A DNA stretch of 64,000 nucleotides from Anaerocolumna chitinilytica (GTDB lineage Bacteria > Bacillota > Clostridia > Lachnospirales > Lachnospiraceae), in the NCBI RefSeq assembly GCF_014218355.1, contig NZ_AP023368.1, positions 4,403,501-4,467,500 on the forward strand. The letters are read 5' to 3'. Position numbers and translations under genes: made by a program. Below are positions 53,586 through 63,389 of this stretch, in pieces. The notes beneath the pieces were generated by a model. That model did no database searches. It had not been told where the DNA came from and worked only from the letters and a program-made list of their open reading frames with translations. Positions within the stretch are counted from its first letter, which is position 1. Each line of letters begins with the position of its first letter.

Positions 53586-56527
53586 TACTTTGCCTCCTTT
53601 AACAGCACTTCAAGATGAATTGGTGATTCCTCTGTTATAATAACATGCACTTTATTTTTAAGCTCTTCTACGCCTTTAAGCTGACTCATTACCTTGGGAA
53701 CAACAACGGTTGTATAGTTCTTCAAATGAGCCAGTGCGTAATCTACATTTTTACGGTATTTTTTGTTTCTCTTATACTTCATATCATCATAATCAGAAAA
53801 GCAATATATCTTCTTATCAGCAAGATGCTCGAATTGATGTAATAGGAATAAATCCATACCGGAATAATTAATTACAGTATCAAAGCTGATATTCCCATAA
53901 TTCTTAATGACCTCTCTTTTGGCAAGAGAATTAATCTTAGTTCTTGTGAATTTTGTCTCTATACCAAAGCGGAAAGTCAAAGCAAATGCTATATACTCAA
54001 GAAAAGTATTATTTTTTCCTGTTGACAGCGGAATATAGCCTATATTCTTATTTAGTAAGCTTAAATTCCTGGAAGTCTTCTTTAATGCACCAGCTTTAAA
54101 ATTCAGATATATATGACTGTTTTTTTCTTTATGCTTGTTCAGTTCTTTAATTAGTCTTGTATCTTCTTTGGTATCACGTAAATTCTTTATATAAATAAGA
54201 GTGTTTGATTTCTTGTTATCATTATAATTTTGTGTTAAAAGTCCTGTTTCTTCCCCTAAAATTAAAGTATCACAGACTTTTTTTGCACACTCAGCAGAAT
54301 CTAAGCTGCAGAATCTTTCATAAAACTTTGGATAAGAGTACTCTTCCTTGTTAATCTCCTTCACTAATTCTTTCACGGTATCGACTTTAGGAAGGTCCAT
54401 CTCATCAAGACCAATATAAATTCCTCTATCTCCAAGATATTCTTCTCTATCATAAGTAAAAAGAATAATCTTCTTACCGGATACAGCATAATCGAACATA
54501 ATACTGGAGTAATCCGTAATCAGCATATCACTGGCATTTAGGAAATCATAAGACTCATAGGCCGCAGGGAACTCTCTTACATGAAGTAAATCCCTATAAT
54601 TTATCTCATTTTTTACAAAAGGATGCAATTTTACATATAAAACCTGGTTAGGCTTTAATTTTCGGTCAAGATAAGCCAGGTACCCAAATATTTTAGCTAC
54701 CTGTTCTTTATTTTGCTTCTTGTGTAATAGACCTCTCCAGGTTGGCATATACACAATAACCTGTTTATCTGTTAGAAAGCATTCTTTTCGTATCTGATCA
54801 CGTCTGTCTGTACGGTAAAAGCTTGAGTTTCTAGGATAACCCGATAACAATACCTTACCCTTATAAGCCTCCTCAAGCATGTAATCCTCGAAAAATACAT
54901 TCTTAGAAAATTCATTCTGATATAAAAGATAATCTGCTATATAAAAGTTTCTCTGTACATTACCCAGACCATATTCACGATCTTGAACAATTCTACCCAT
55001 TGCTTTTAATGGAGTTCCATGCCATGTATTTAGATATACCTGATCCGGCTTCTTTATATAGAAAGGAGGAAAGCTGGTATCAGTTACCAGATATTTCGCA
55101 GTAGCAAGGGCTTTTAAATATTCATCCGAATGAATCTCAATAAATATGACATAATTAATACCATAGTTATAAAGCAGCTCTTCATAGGTTTCAAAAAGCT
55201 CCCTTTTAAGTGCCAGATATATATGATAACCTCGATAAGTTCCTCTCTTACATTCATAAATGATATTAAAGATATTACCTGCCAAGTCTTCACCATGCTT
55301 GGATTCAAAGAGTATATCCTTATCCTTAACTGCCAGCTTCTCATAATATTTTGTATAGCGCATATCAGCAGGAGCATGAAACAGTTTATATAGTTTCATT
55401 TTTTTGAACTTATTCTTGATAAGTTTAATCTTCTTACGGCTTTTCTTAAATTTTGTCCACTTTGAACGTAAACTATTCCACTTGTCCTTGACACGCATAA
55501 GAAGTCTTAAAAGCTTTCCCGGTAAACGGTCTCTAAGGGTAACATAGCGAATAGTCTTTGTACGGCTCACATAATGCTTTAAATGCTTCTTTAGAGACTG
55601 GGAGGCTGTATATTTCAAGTAATGATTAGCTGGCCACTCCGGTGCCTGATTTTCTAAAAAGTCCTGGGTGGCATTTATAATATCTATTTTTAAAGGCAAC
55701 TGCCCCTTCTTTTCATCCGAATAAAAGGATTCATAACGGTAGAAAAAATGTCTTACACAGATATATTCAAGCTCTTCTCTGAAAGTATCATATAGCTTAT
55801 GCTCTTTCATAAATTGGAACAATAAGCTGAATGCCTTTACAATATCTTTCGTAGCTTCTGAAAAACTGTTTAGGAATCCGACCTGTGTAGTCTTTCTATA
55901 ATTATACAAAGGTTCCGGTACTACACCAATACTTTCTGCGATAGCCATAACTTCAAATGCCAGTACCAAATCCTCAAAACGTATTCCTTCCGGAAAACGA
56001 ATATCCTTTAATAGTGTTCTTTTAAATAGCTTGTCCCAAGGAAATGGAGAAGCATGTACTAATTCGAACTTTCGTTCAGACATCTTATAATTCTGATTCA
56101 TATAGAAGATCTTCATCTCTTTCTTTTGAAGTTCTTCTTTTCCCGGTACTTCATAAACATTGTACCTAGCACACATAACCAAATCGTTGTTATCAGTTAC
56201 AGCCTTGGTATATAACTTCTCAGCCATATCTAATTCTATAAAATCATCACTGTCTACGAATAATATGAATTCGCCTACAGCTCTGTCCAATCCATAATTA
56301 CGGGCATGACTAACCCCCCTGTTCTCAGTTGTAAACACCTTTACCTTTACGGGGTATTTTCTTTCATATTCTTCTAATATTTTTATACTGTTATCCGGGC
56401 TGCCATCATTTACGACGATTATTTCGATATCTTCTAAGGTCTGATGAATCAGACTTTCCATACAGACTGTAAGGTATTTCTCTACATTGTAAACAGGTAC
56501 AATGATACTTACCTTAACCTCATTCAT
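53585..56527 (-). CDS. GT2 and CDP-glycerol glycerophosphotransferase (TagF-like) fusion
   Basis: A 980-residue protein. Residues ~5-230 are a family 2 glycosyltransferase (VSIIVPVYNVEKYLTVCMES, VNDGSPDNS, DSDDFIE). A basic helical linker (about 340-400) follows. Residues ~400-790 are a CDP-glycerol glycerophosphotransferase domain with LNTWHGTPLKAMG near 505, YMPTWRG and ITDYSSIMFDYA near 676. A further ~190 residues form a GT-B-like tail. It likely primes and extends a polyol-phosphate or similarly linked polymer. ATG 56527 follows AGGAGG by 9 bases; an in-frame start at 56578 lacks such a site. The exporter genes are downstream. Confidence 0.88.
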   Translation of the reverse strand: MNEVKVSIIVPVYNVEKYLTVCMESLIHQTLEDIEIIVVNDGSPDNSIKILEEYERKYPVKVKVFTTENRGVSHARNYGLDRAVGEFILFVDSDDFIELDMAEKLYTKAVTDNNDLVMCARYNVYEVPGKEELQKKEMKIFYMNQNYKMSERKFELVHASPFPWDKLFKRTLLKDIRFPEGIRFEDLVLAFEVMAIAESIGVVPEPLYNYRKTTQVGFLNSFSEATKDIVKAFSLLFQFMKEHKLYDTFREELEYICVRHFFYRYESFYSDEKKGQLPLKIDIINATQDFLENQAPEWPANHYLKYTASQSLKKHLKHYVSRTKTIRYVTLRDRLPGKLLRLLMRVKDKWNSLRSKWTKFKKSRKKIKLIKNKFKKMKLYKLFHAPADMRYTKYYEKLAVKDKDILFESKHGEDLAGNIFNIIYECKRGTYRGYHIYLALKRELFETYEELLYNYGINYVIFIEIHSDEYLKALATAKYLVTDTSFPPFYIKKPDQVYLNTWHGTPLKAMGRIVQDREYGLGNVQRNFYIADYLLYQNEFSKNVFFEDYMLEEAYKGKVLLSGYPRNSSFYRTDRRDQIRKECFLTDKQVIVYMPTWRGLLHKKQNKEQVAKIFGYLAYLDRKLKPNQVLYVKLHPFVKNEINYRDLLHVREFPAAYESYDFLNASDMLITDYSSIMFDYAVSGKKIILFTYDREEYLGDRGIYIGLDEMDLPKVDTVKELVKEINKEEYSYPKFYERFCSLDSAECAKKVCDTLILGEETGLLTQNYNDNKKSNTLIYIKNLRDTKEDTRLIKELNKHKEKNSHIYLNFKAGALKKTSRNLSLLNKNIGYIPLSTGKNNTFLEYIAFALTFRFGIETKFTRTKINSLAKREVIKNYGNISFDTVINYSGMDLFLLHQFEHLADKKIYCFSDYDDMKYKRNKKYRKNVDYALAHLKNYTTVVVPKVMSQLKGVEELKNKVHVIITEESPIHLEVLLKEAK

Positions 56528-56648
56528 TTCAAAACTCCTCCTAAAGGGTCTAATTACCACTAGATTGGATTTTATCATAGATAATACTGGAATGCAATAA
56601 TTATTAAGGATTCTTAAGGAAGATAATAAGACATATTAATTCAAATGC

Positions 56649-56686
56649 AAAAAAAGAAACCCTATATTTCAAGGGTTTCTTTTTTT
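56649..56686. terminator. Strong bidirectional terminator
   Basis: AAAAAAAGAAACCC pairs with GGGTTTCTTTTTTT around a 10-base loop. It lies 9 bases beyond the stop of the surface-protein gene on the minus strand. Confidence 0.85.
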
Positions 56687-56694
56687 AGTAATTA

Positions 56695-59052
56695 TTACTT
56701 AGAAAAAGTTCTATCAACAGGAACTACTACACGAATTACAGTTCCAGCTGTAACAGTTTCTTTTACTACTATATCTTTAACATTTATTGAATTACCAACT
56801 ACTGTATAATGTCCGCTCTCGATAACAACAGGATTTCCATTAGCATCCTTGATTGTAACAGCTGCTGCAACACCAGCAAGATCAAGAGTAGAAACAGATA
56901 ATGTGTTGATAGCTAAAGAAGGAGCTACCTGAGTGTCATCAACGGTGAAGAATGATGTAAATGTTGCTCCACCATAAACAGCAACTACTTTGTAAGTACC
57001 CTTAGCAACTTTTTCAATTGCACCACCAGATACATATGCTGTATTGAATACATAGGAACCGCCACTTATAGTAGCTGTGTATAAAGTATTGTTTGTATCA
57101 TAGATGCTTACTGATGAAGGAGTAGCATATCCATCAAGTACTCCACCACTGAACTGACCAATCTTAACTTCAACATTTTTATCAGCTAAAGAAGTTCCAT
57201 CTTTAATTACATTATCAATTTTGTTTGTTGATAATAATAACTGACTAACAGCTGCTGCACCAGAAGGTTCAATTACAGTTGTACCAACTGTTAAGCTTAA
57301 TCCCTGTGCAGTAATTAATACAGAGTAAGAACCTTTAGTAGCATGCTGAGCAGTTACATAAACCTTATCGCCGCTGAATGTTACAGCAGGTCCGCTAACA
57401 ACTGTTAAAGGAATAACTTTAGCATCAGAAACATTTGAGTTAAAGCTATCTCCATACTGATCTTTTACTGTAACAGTAAATGTTGCTTTGTCAACTACAT
57501 TAAGTGTGTTGGATACAGTTGCAGTAGGCTTATCTACAGCAATTGTAGAAGCTTTTCTAGCAGCAACAACAGTTACAGGAAGTGTCCAGCTGGATTTTCC
57601 AGTTGTAGCAATAATATATACAGTTCCTTCTTTAACAGGGTATAATGTTCCATCAGTATCTACTAAGAGCACATCTTTGTTAGAAGATGTATATGTGATA
57701 TTGCTCTGCGCAATATAATTGTTAGTAGAATCTTTAACTCTTAAGAAGATCTTCTTATTATCGCCAATAGCAACCTTTGTATCAGCTGTAACTTTAGTCC
57801 AATCGCTAGGTGCACTTGCAGCAATAGTATACTTCTCGTAGTTGCCGATTGTAACTGCAGCAGGATCAACAGCGGTTACAACACCTTTAGCAAATACAGT
57901 TACTTCTGCACCATTCTCATACTTGTAGGTATGATATGTGATTGTAACAGTTGCTGTATCGCCAGCATTGAATAATGTAATCTTGTTAGTGCCAGCTACT
58001 GCATAACCATTAGTAGTTTCAAATGCATAAGAAATTCTGCTTGCATCTACAGTGTTTGTGATGTCAATACCGTTTTTATCTAAAACAGTATATTCAACAG
58101 CGGTTTCTTTACCAGGAGCTACTGTAGTTGTCTTAATTGCAATTTTATCTACAGCGCCAACGCTAGCAACAAACTTGATTTCTTTTTTTGCAAATGTTAA
58201 TACATATTCAGTAGCATCAGCAAAGTTTAAGTATGTTTCTAATGTAGCTGTTGTTCCATCCTCAGAAAATGTTAAGCCTTTAACTGCCTGAACCTGATGA
58301 GTGGTTGTGCTTTCAATAGCAAAATCTGTAGCTTTAACTGCATCTTTTGCATTACCATTGAAAGTTAATAACATCTTGTTAGATGCTGTCTGCTTAGCTT
58401 CTTTAACTCCAAGAGCAACCTTAACTTTAACAGTATCTGTTACGTTCCATTTGCTTGTATCAGGTGCTGAAGATGTAGCTTTTGCATAAACAGTAATTGT
58501 TGCTTCACCAGCTCCAACCGCTGTAACTACACCAGTCTTAGCATCTACTGTAGCAACTGCTTCTTTATCAGAAACATATTTTACAGCATCGGTAGAAGTT
58601 GAAGGTGTTAAAGTAGCCTTTAAGCTCTTTGTCTCACCTGCATTCAGAGTGAAATCATCACCAGCTGCAACAGCTGTTGCACGTTTTCTGATTGTAACGC
58701 TCTGTGTAAATTTAGTGGTTGTTTTGCCCTTCTTTGCTGTAACTGTTACTTTTACAACGCCGGGAGCTTTAGCTACCACGTATCCTGTCTTAGCACCGAT
58801 AGTAGCTTTTTTGCTATCGCTTACTGTCCAGGTGTATGTTGTTCCAGCGTATGTCTTGCTAAGGTCAAAGTTTACAGCACTCTTGCCATAAGAAACCTTA
58901 TCAACATAAAGAACCGCTGTTGCTGTGCTTGTACCCTTGTCTACGATTTTAGCAGCTGTTGCAGCGGAAGCACTTACAGGGCTAACGCTTGCTACTACTA
59001 ACGCAAGAGCAAGAGCAGAAGCTAATTTCTTTTTAAAGAAATTTTTCTTCAT
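56695..59052 (-). CDS. Large secreted surface protein with Ig-like (Big_2-type) domains
   Basis: A 785-residue exported protein with a long signal peptide (MKKNFFKKKLASALALALVV, cleavage near ASAATAA). At least two bacterial Ig-like repeats follow (about 45-125 and 135-215), with TYTWTVSDSKKATIGAKTGY and VKYVSDKEAVATVDAKTGVV as the typical cores. The rest is a run of Val/Thr/Ala-rich beta domains. The protein has no Cys, no SLH repeats and no LPXTG, so anchoring is not obvious; the first ~30 residues of mature protein are Lys/Thr-rich. This make-up and a near-consensus promoter suggest an abundant S-layer-like protein. That role is inference. Confidence 0.85.
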   Translation of the reverse strand: MKKNFFKKKLASALALALVVASVSPVSASAATAAKIVDKGTSTATAVLYVDKVSYGKSAVNFDLSKTYAGTTYTWTVSDSKKATIGAKTGYVVAKAPGVVKVTVTAKKGKTTTKFTQSVTIRKRATAVAAGDDFTLNAGETKSLKATLTPSTSTDAVKYVSDKEAVATVDAKTGVVTAVGAGEATITVYAKATSSAPDTSKWNVTDTVKVKVALGVKEAKQTASNKMLLTFNGNAKDAVKATDFAIESTTTHQVQAVKGLTFSEDGTTATLETYLNFADATEYVLTFAKKEIKFVASVGAVDKIAIKTTTVAPGKETAVEYTVLDKNGIDITNTVDASRISYAFETTNGYAVAGTNKITLFNAGDTATVTITYHTYKYENGAEVTVFAKGVVTAVDPAAVTIGNYEKYTIAASAPSDWTKVTADTKVAIGDNKKIFLRVKDSTNNYIAQSNITYTSSNKDVLLVDTDGTLYPVKEGTVYIIATTGKSSWTLPVTVVAARKASTIAVDKPTATVSNTLNVVDKATFTVTVKDQYGDSFNSNVSDAKVIPLTVVSGPAVTFSGDKVYVTAQHATKGSYSVLITAQGLSLTVGTTVIEPSGAAAVSQLLLSTNKIDNVIKDGTSLADKNVEVKIGQFSGGVLDGYATPSSVSIYDTNNTLYTATISGGSYVFNTAYVSGGAIEKVAKGTYKVVAVYGGATFTSFFTVDDTQVAPSLAINTLSVSTLDLAGVAAAVTIKDANGNPVVIESGHYTVVGNSINVKDIVVKETVTAGTVIRVVVPVDRTFSK

Positions 59053-59128
59053 ATTCTTTCTTCCTCCTTAAAATATAGGTTTGGTTTGGTATTATATTTT
59101 TCAATATAATCATTCCAATAACAAGTAG

Positions 59129-59157
59129 ATTATAGCAATAATCAGTTAAAAGGTCAA
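59129..59157 (-). promoter_or_regulatory. Near-consensus promoter of the surface-protein gene
   Basis: On the minus strand TTGACC (59157-59152) and a perfect TATAAT (59134-59129) are 17 bases apart. The leader is about 70 nt and contains AAGGAGGAAG before the ATG. This is one of the strongest promoters in the window. The remainder of 59158-59500 holds AT-rich sequence without a gene. Confidence 0.8.
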
Positions 59158-59502
59158 GTCCTTTTATCTATAATTTTACTGCTTGGCAGTACTGTAAAAT
59201 AAGCATAAAAACTGAGGTTTTGCCTTATTTTTGACATATTCAGAGAGCTTTATCAGCTAAGCTGACCCGTCAATAATATGGATTTTTCTCCCAATTCAAA
59301 CTTTTTACTACTTACCATTTCTTGTTATACCTTTATGGATGATTACATTTGGTTGAGGAGAGAAAACTTTTTTCAAAGCTTTGCTGTTCCTGAACTCTAG
59401 GTATATAATGCACTTTCTTTATGTCATTTTTATGTCATGCTTTTGTCACAATCAGCTTTTTTTAAAGGCATTTCAATTACTTTTAGACACAATTGCAAAG
59501 AA

Positions 59503-59536
59503 AAAGCTGCAATACTGTTAGGTTAATTGCAGCTTT
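59503..59536 (-). terminator. Terminator of thrC
   Basis: AAAGCTGCAA and TTGCAGCTTT are exact complements. On the minus strand TTTTCTTTGC follows. It lies about 110 bases beyond the thrC stop. Confidence 0.75.
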
Positions 59537-59644
59537 CCTCTGATATCTTATTAACATTGTCACATGTTAGAACCAATTTTACATTCCCTGAACACACCTG
59601 GTATGAAACCTAAGTAAATTCGTTTCCGCTTTAAGTTATTATAT

Positions 59645-61129
59645 TTATTTTAGTATCTCTTCTACTACTTTCTGCATTTCATCCTTTTTGCAAACTCTCT
59701 CATGAAGAACTTTCGCACTTCGAATTTCTTCAATGGCAGCCGGAACAGCTACCTTTGATATTCTGCTTAATTCATCTACCAGTTCAAAGTCTTCCAGGCT
59801 GCCATACTTAGGATCGATGGCTTCCATCACACTTCGGGTGAATTTGTAGGGGCTTGCTGTAGAAGCTATCACAGTTTTATTATTATCCTGATTTATTTGT
59901 CTATATCGGTTGTAAACGGATACACCAACTGCTGTATGAGTATCTATTACATAGCCTGTCTTCTCGTAGACTTCTTTTATCGTTTCAGCCGTCTGGCTTT
60001 CGCTTGCATAACCGCCTAAGACTCCGGACATATTTTCTTTCATTTCTTTTGTAATCTCATATTCCCCTTCCTCGCTGAGAGAATTCATCAGTGAAAGGGT
60101 CTTATCACTGTCTTTTCCGGAGGTTAAGTACAGTAGTCTCTCCAGGTTACTGGAGATTAGGATGTCCATGGAAGGGGAAGAGGTCAGGATAAAATCCCTC
60201 TTTCTATTGTAGATACCTGTCTCTAGGAAATCAAAGAGTACTTTATTCTCATTAGAAGCACAGATAAGTTTATCAATTGGTATTCCCATCTGCTTGGCAT
60301 AATAAGCTGCCAGGATATTTCCGAAGTTGCCGGTAGGGACAGCTACATTAATCTTCTCTCCATCAGAAATGACACCTGTACGAAGCATTTTACCATATGC
60401 ATAGACATAATAAGCAATCTGCGGCACCAAACGGCCGATATTGATGGAGTTTGCTGAGGAAAACACATAGCCTTTCGCTTTTAAGTCCTCTGCCAGTTTT
60501 CTATTATTAAACATTGCTTTGACACCATTTTGTGCATCATCAAAGTTGCCATCAATTCCAATTACATAGGTGTTGTCGCCTTTTTGAGTCACCATCTGCT
60601 TTTCCTGGATAGGGCTGACACCATCCTTTGGGTAGAATACGATAATCTTAGTTCCTTCTACCTCCGCAAAGCCTGCAAGAGCAGCTTTTCCGGTATCACC
60701 GGAGGTTGCGGTAAGAATGACGATCTCATCGGTGACATTATTTTTTCTAGCTGCCGTAGTCAACAGGTGTGGCAGAATGGATAAAGCCATATCCTTAAAG
60801 GCTATAGTCGACCCATGAAACAATTCAAGGTAATAGAGCCCATCAGCTTCTTTTAGAGGAGCGATTTCTTCATTATCAAATTTCCCGTCGTAAGCATTGT
60901 TGATGCAGTTCTTTAGTTCTGCCTCCGTAAAATCTGTAAAATACAGCTTCATTACCTCATATGCCGTCTGCTGGTAAGTAAGCGAACTTAACTCCTTTAA
61001 GCTAGTGGTGAGACTTGGTATACTTTCCGGAACATAAAGTCCTCCGTCTTCAGCCAGTCCTTTTAATATCGCCTGGGATGCTGTTATAGGTGCTGCTTTA
61101 CTGCGGGTGCTTTGATATAAAAGATTCAT
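59645..61129 (-). CDS. thrC: Threonine synthase
   Basis: A 494-residue PLP enzyme that converts O-phosphohomoserine to threonine in the cytoplasm. The start NLLYQSTRSKAAPITASQAI then LKGLAEDGGLYVPESIP is the N-terminal domain of the longer (~500 residue) class. The PLP lysine lies in FHGSTIAFKDMAL, and TATSGDTGKAAL and PTGNFGNILAAYYAKQMG are the phosphate-binding motifs. AAGGAG precedes ATG 61129; a longer in-frame start at 61153 has no such site. No other threonine gene is adjacent. The leader contains an unusual short tandem repeat. Confidence 0.95.
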   Translation of the reverse strand: MNLLYQSTRSKAAPITASQAILKGLAEDGGLYVPESIPSLTTSLKELSSLTYQQTAYEVMKLYFTDFTEAELKNCINNAYDGKFDNEEIAPLKEADGLYYLELFHGSTIAFKDMALSILPHLLTTAARKNNVTDEIVILTATSGDTGKAALAGFAEVEGTKIIVFYPKDGVSPIQEKQMVTQKGDNTYVIGIDGNFDDAQNGVKAMFNNRKLAEDLKAKGYVFSSANSINIGRLVPQIAYYVYAYGKMLRTGVISDGEKINVAVPTGNFGNILAAYYAKQMGIPIDKLICASNENKVLFDFLETGIYNRKRDFILTSSPSMDILISSNLERLLYLTSGKDSDKTLSLMNSLSEEGEYEITKEMKENMSGVLGGYASESQTAETIKEVYEKTGYVIDTHTAVGVSVYNRYRQINQDNNKTVIASTASPYKFTRSVMEAIDPKYGSLEDFELVDELSRISKVAVPAAIEEIRSAKVLHERVCKKDEMQKVVEEILK

Positions 61130-61276
61130 AATAACTCCTTCCGTAAGTATCAAACTTGTAATTTGATATTTTTTAATTATGTTTATGATAAATTTATTTT
61201 CAATTAACTTGAATCTAAATCGCTATATATCGAAAATTTAAAGGTCTCTATGATATCTTTTGAATGATATATACCT

Positions 61277-61396
61277 AGTATTCTTTAGCATTAGTATTCT
61301 TTCGTCATTACTATTCTTTTGTTATTACTATTTTTTTCATTACTATTCTTTTGTTATTACTATTTTTTCGTTACTATTCTTTTGCTAATTCTATTC
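61277..61396. repeat. About seven imperfect 14-18-bp tandem repeats upstream of thrC
   Basis: The unit TACTATTCTTTTGTTAT recurs with variants (TAGTATTCTTTAGCAT, TACTATTTTTTTCAT, TACTATTTTTTCGT and so on). It is pyrimidine-rich on the plus strand, so purine-rich in the thrC transcript sense. It lies 150-270 bases before thrC. The rest of 61130-61558 has no gene. No T-box element was recognised. Confidence 0.65.
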
Positions 61397-61558
61397 CCAT
61401 CATCTTTTGCACATTACATAATCAGCTCTGATATATACCTTCGTGTTAAATAGTCTTCTATTAACACATATGATAATCAGTCTTACTGATTTGCGTTGTA
61501 TTATAACATGTTTCTTACCTTTCCACAATACCTTACTAAAGTGAAATGCAATAAAAAA

Positions 61559-61596
61559 GATGCAGAAGGATAATGTATCACATATCCTTCTGCATC
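61559..61596. terminator. Strong intrinsic terminator after the SleB-type gene
   Basis: GATGCAGAAGGATA and TATCCTTCTGCATC are exact 14-bp complements with a 10-base loop. TTTTTTATT follows on the minus strand. It lies 17 bases past the stop codon of the hydrolase gene. Confidence 0.88.
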
Positions 61597-61612
61597 CTTT
61601 TCACTCCTGGTC

Positions 61613-62677
61613 TTACTTAAAGAACTCGTGTCCGCCATATTTGAACAAGAACTTAAGATGACGGTCAAACCAGCTCATGCTGCTTTTGTCTGCTCTTATT
61701 CTTGCTGAAAAATATAACGCGCCATTGGAGTAATCTTCTCCTTCAAGCACTCGCTTGATTGCGTCTTTGGTACTCTTCGATACTCTGACGGAATAATATC
61801 TTCCATCCTTTATCGGAGAAAATTGATAAGTACTTCCATCTTTCTGGAATACAACCGCTTTTACCGAATCAGGAAAATCCTTATTCTTCACTCTGTTAAG
61901 AATGACATTTGCAACCAGTATCTTACCCTTCACGTTTTCTCCGGTTGCTTCAGCTTCTACGATTCTTTGAAGAACTTCTATGTCCTCACTACTAAGCTTT
62001 ACTTTGTTCACTGTCTTTTTTACGGTATTTTTCGCTACTTTTTTTACTGTCTTTTTTACTTCATTTGAGGCTGTCTTTTTTGTGGCGACTTCTTTCGAAA
62101 CTTTCTCTTGTACTGTGATTTTACTTTTTTCTTTGGTTGAACTACTATCAACCTTACTATCTGCAGTTGCCTGTACTGCTTTTGTCTCGCTGTCTGTTTT
62201 GAGTTCGCTTGCTGTCAAGCTCATTGCTGTTTGTTTTTCTGCTTGTATCTTTTTTAATGTCAGACTATTTTCAAATATTGACTTTGCCTCTGTTATAAAC
62301 ATTTCATCTGCTGTTACTATCCAATCGTTCGTAGCGGTTACCGTTCCATTACTTAGTTTGAAGGGAATATAAGGAGCTGTTAAAGCAACCTGTGTGATTT
62401 TACCCTGACTATTCTCCGGATTCCATCTCACAATCGCTTCTATCGCTGTTTCTTCCGCTATCTTATTCTCATACGTCTCCGTATTTCCTGAGGTATAAAC
62501 AGGAGCTTCCTGTAAGGAGGTTTGATTATAAATAGCATCCGGGCTTAAGATTAGGAAGATAGCTGCTGTCGCAAATAAAACAGCTGCTGTAATTCCTGAC
62601 ATATTCTTACCGGCAACTGGTATAACAGCTTTTACCGGCTTTAAAGCCCTTTGAAGAAACGAGTGTATTTTTAGCAT
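61613..62677 (-). CDS. SleB/CwlJ-type cell-wall hydrolase (Hydrolase_2)
   Basis: A 354-residue protein. One membrane or signal segment (about 28-46, SGITAAVLFATAAIFLILSP) is followed by an extracellular region. A Lys/Thr/Ser/Val-rich linker (about 150-228, including KKTVKKVAKNTVKKTVNKVK) could bind anionic wall polymers. The C-terminal 120 residues are a Hydrolase_2 domain: RIVEAEATGENVKGKILVAN then VILNRVKN has the catalytic Glu region, and SNGALYFSARIRADKSSMSW is typical of the C-terminal part. Such enzymes are lytic transglycosylases or cortex-lytic in spores. There is no SleB-type PG-binding domain, so a vegetative wall role is also possible. Confidence 0.85.
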   Translation of the reverse strand: MLKIHSFLQRALKPVKAVIPVAGKNMSGITAAVLFATAAIFLILSPDAIYNQTSLQEAPVYTSGNTETYENKIAEETAIEAIVRWNPENSQGKITQVALTAPYIPFKLSNGTVTATNDWIVTADEMFITEAKSIFENSLTLKKIQAEKQTAMSLTASELKTDSETKAVQATADSKVDSSSTKEKSKITVQEKVSKEVATKKTASNEVKKTVKKVAKNTVKKTVNKVKLSSEDIEVLQRIVEAEATGENVKGKILVANVILNRVKNKDFPDSVKAVVFQKDGSTYQFSPIKDGRYYSVRVSKSTKDAIKRVLEGEDYSNGALYFSARIRADKSSMSWFDRHLKFLFKYGGHEFFK

Positions 62678-62812
62678 ATATACATCCTCTTTTCTTTCTA
62701 GATATTACCGCAATAAAATATCGCCTTTGTTATTCTATTGCTATAATTGTCTGTAGACTAGAAAACTTTTAAAAGAATCACAGGCATCGTCTCTCTTAAA
62801 AGCTTCTCATGC

Positions 62813-62840
62813 ATTATATCATTTCGCTTTTTGCTGTCAA
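62813..62840 (-). promoter_or_regulatory. Promoter of the SleB-type gene
   Basis: On the minus strand TTGACA (62840-62835) and TATAAT (62818-62813), both perfect, are separated by 16 bases. The 135-nt leader contains a short TTTTAAGAG/CTTTTAAAA pairing and ends in AAAGAGGAT before the ATG. I did not recognise a riboswitch in it. Positions 62841-63270 are AT-rich with no gene seen. Confidence 0.75.
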
Positions 62841-63273
62841 TAACTCAATGCAAACTTTGGAAGAAACGATAAATAATTTTAACTTTTTTTCCCAGCTCAT
62901 AGCTTTATGCATAATTACTGACTGCTTTTAACTTCCATTTTTTGTTCATAACAAACAAACAATTTTTAACTAAATGTTAAGGAGTTATTAAATATTTTGA
63001 ACCATTTTTGGAGATTTATACATACTTGCTATATTTTTTTACCAATATCATTAGAAAAGCATAGTATTTTAGCGCTTTAGCTAGATAAATATTGTTACAT
63101 TTCTATTAATTCGCTTAACATTTATGTAATATTGTAAAACATAAAGTTATCTGCTTACTTTCCTTTAAACAACCACTTTTCTGAGATTCCCTTCAGCATA
63201 ATACTTTAATTCACTTTCTATGTAAATAGAACATGTCCTTTTAAAAATACCTTGCAATTTTTATGTAATTTCC

Positions 63274-63389
63274 TATAAAATAGAATCCAAGAAATAGGAC
63301 GATATAAAATAGAATCCGAGAAGTATGACGATATAAAATAGAATTCGAGAAGTATGACGATATAAAATAGAATCCGAGAAGTATGACGA
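63274..63389. repeat. Four 29-bp tandem repeats before a truncated gene
   Basis: The unit TATAAAATAGAATCCGAGAA then GTATGACGA begins at 63274, 63303, 63332 and 63361, exactly 29 bases apart. Copies differ by one to five bases. Repeats are directly adjacent, with no spacers. Each contains GAG-N3-T-ATG, and the last one supplies the likely ATG of the next gene. Confidence 0.88.

Noticed and set aside
57488..58891. Several plus-strand open frames opposite the Ig-like surface protein gene
   Set aside because: They mirror the repetitive Val/Thr codon pattern of the real gene and lack ribosome binding sites and family matches.
61130..61558. T-box or other amino-acid riboswitch upstream of thrC
   Set aside because: No T-box sequence or specifier-loop layout was seen; the region is short repeats and AT-rich sequence.
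63274..63389. CRISPR-like direct repeats
   Set aside because: The four 29-bp units are directly adjacent with no spacers, and no cas gene is in the window.
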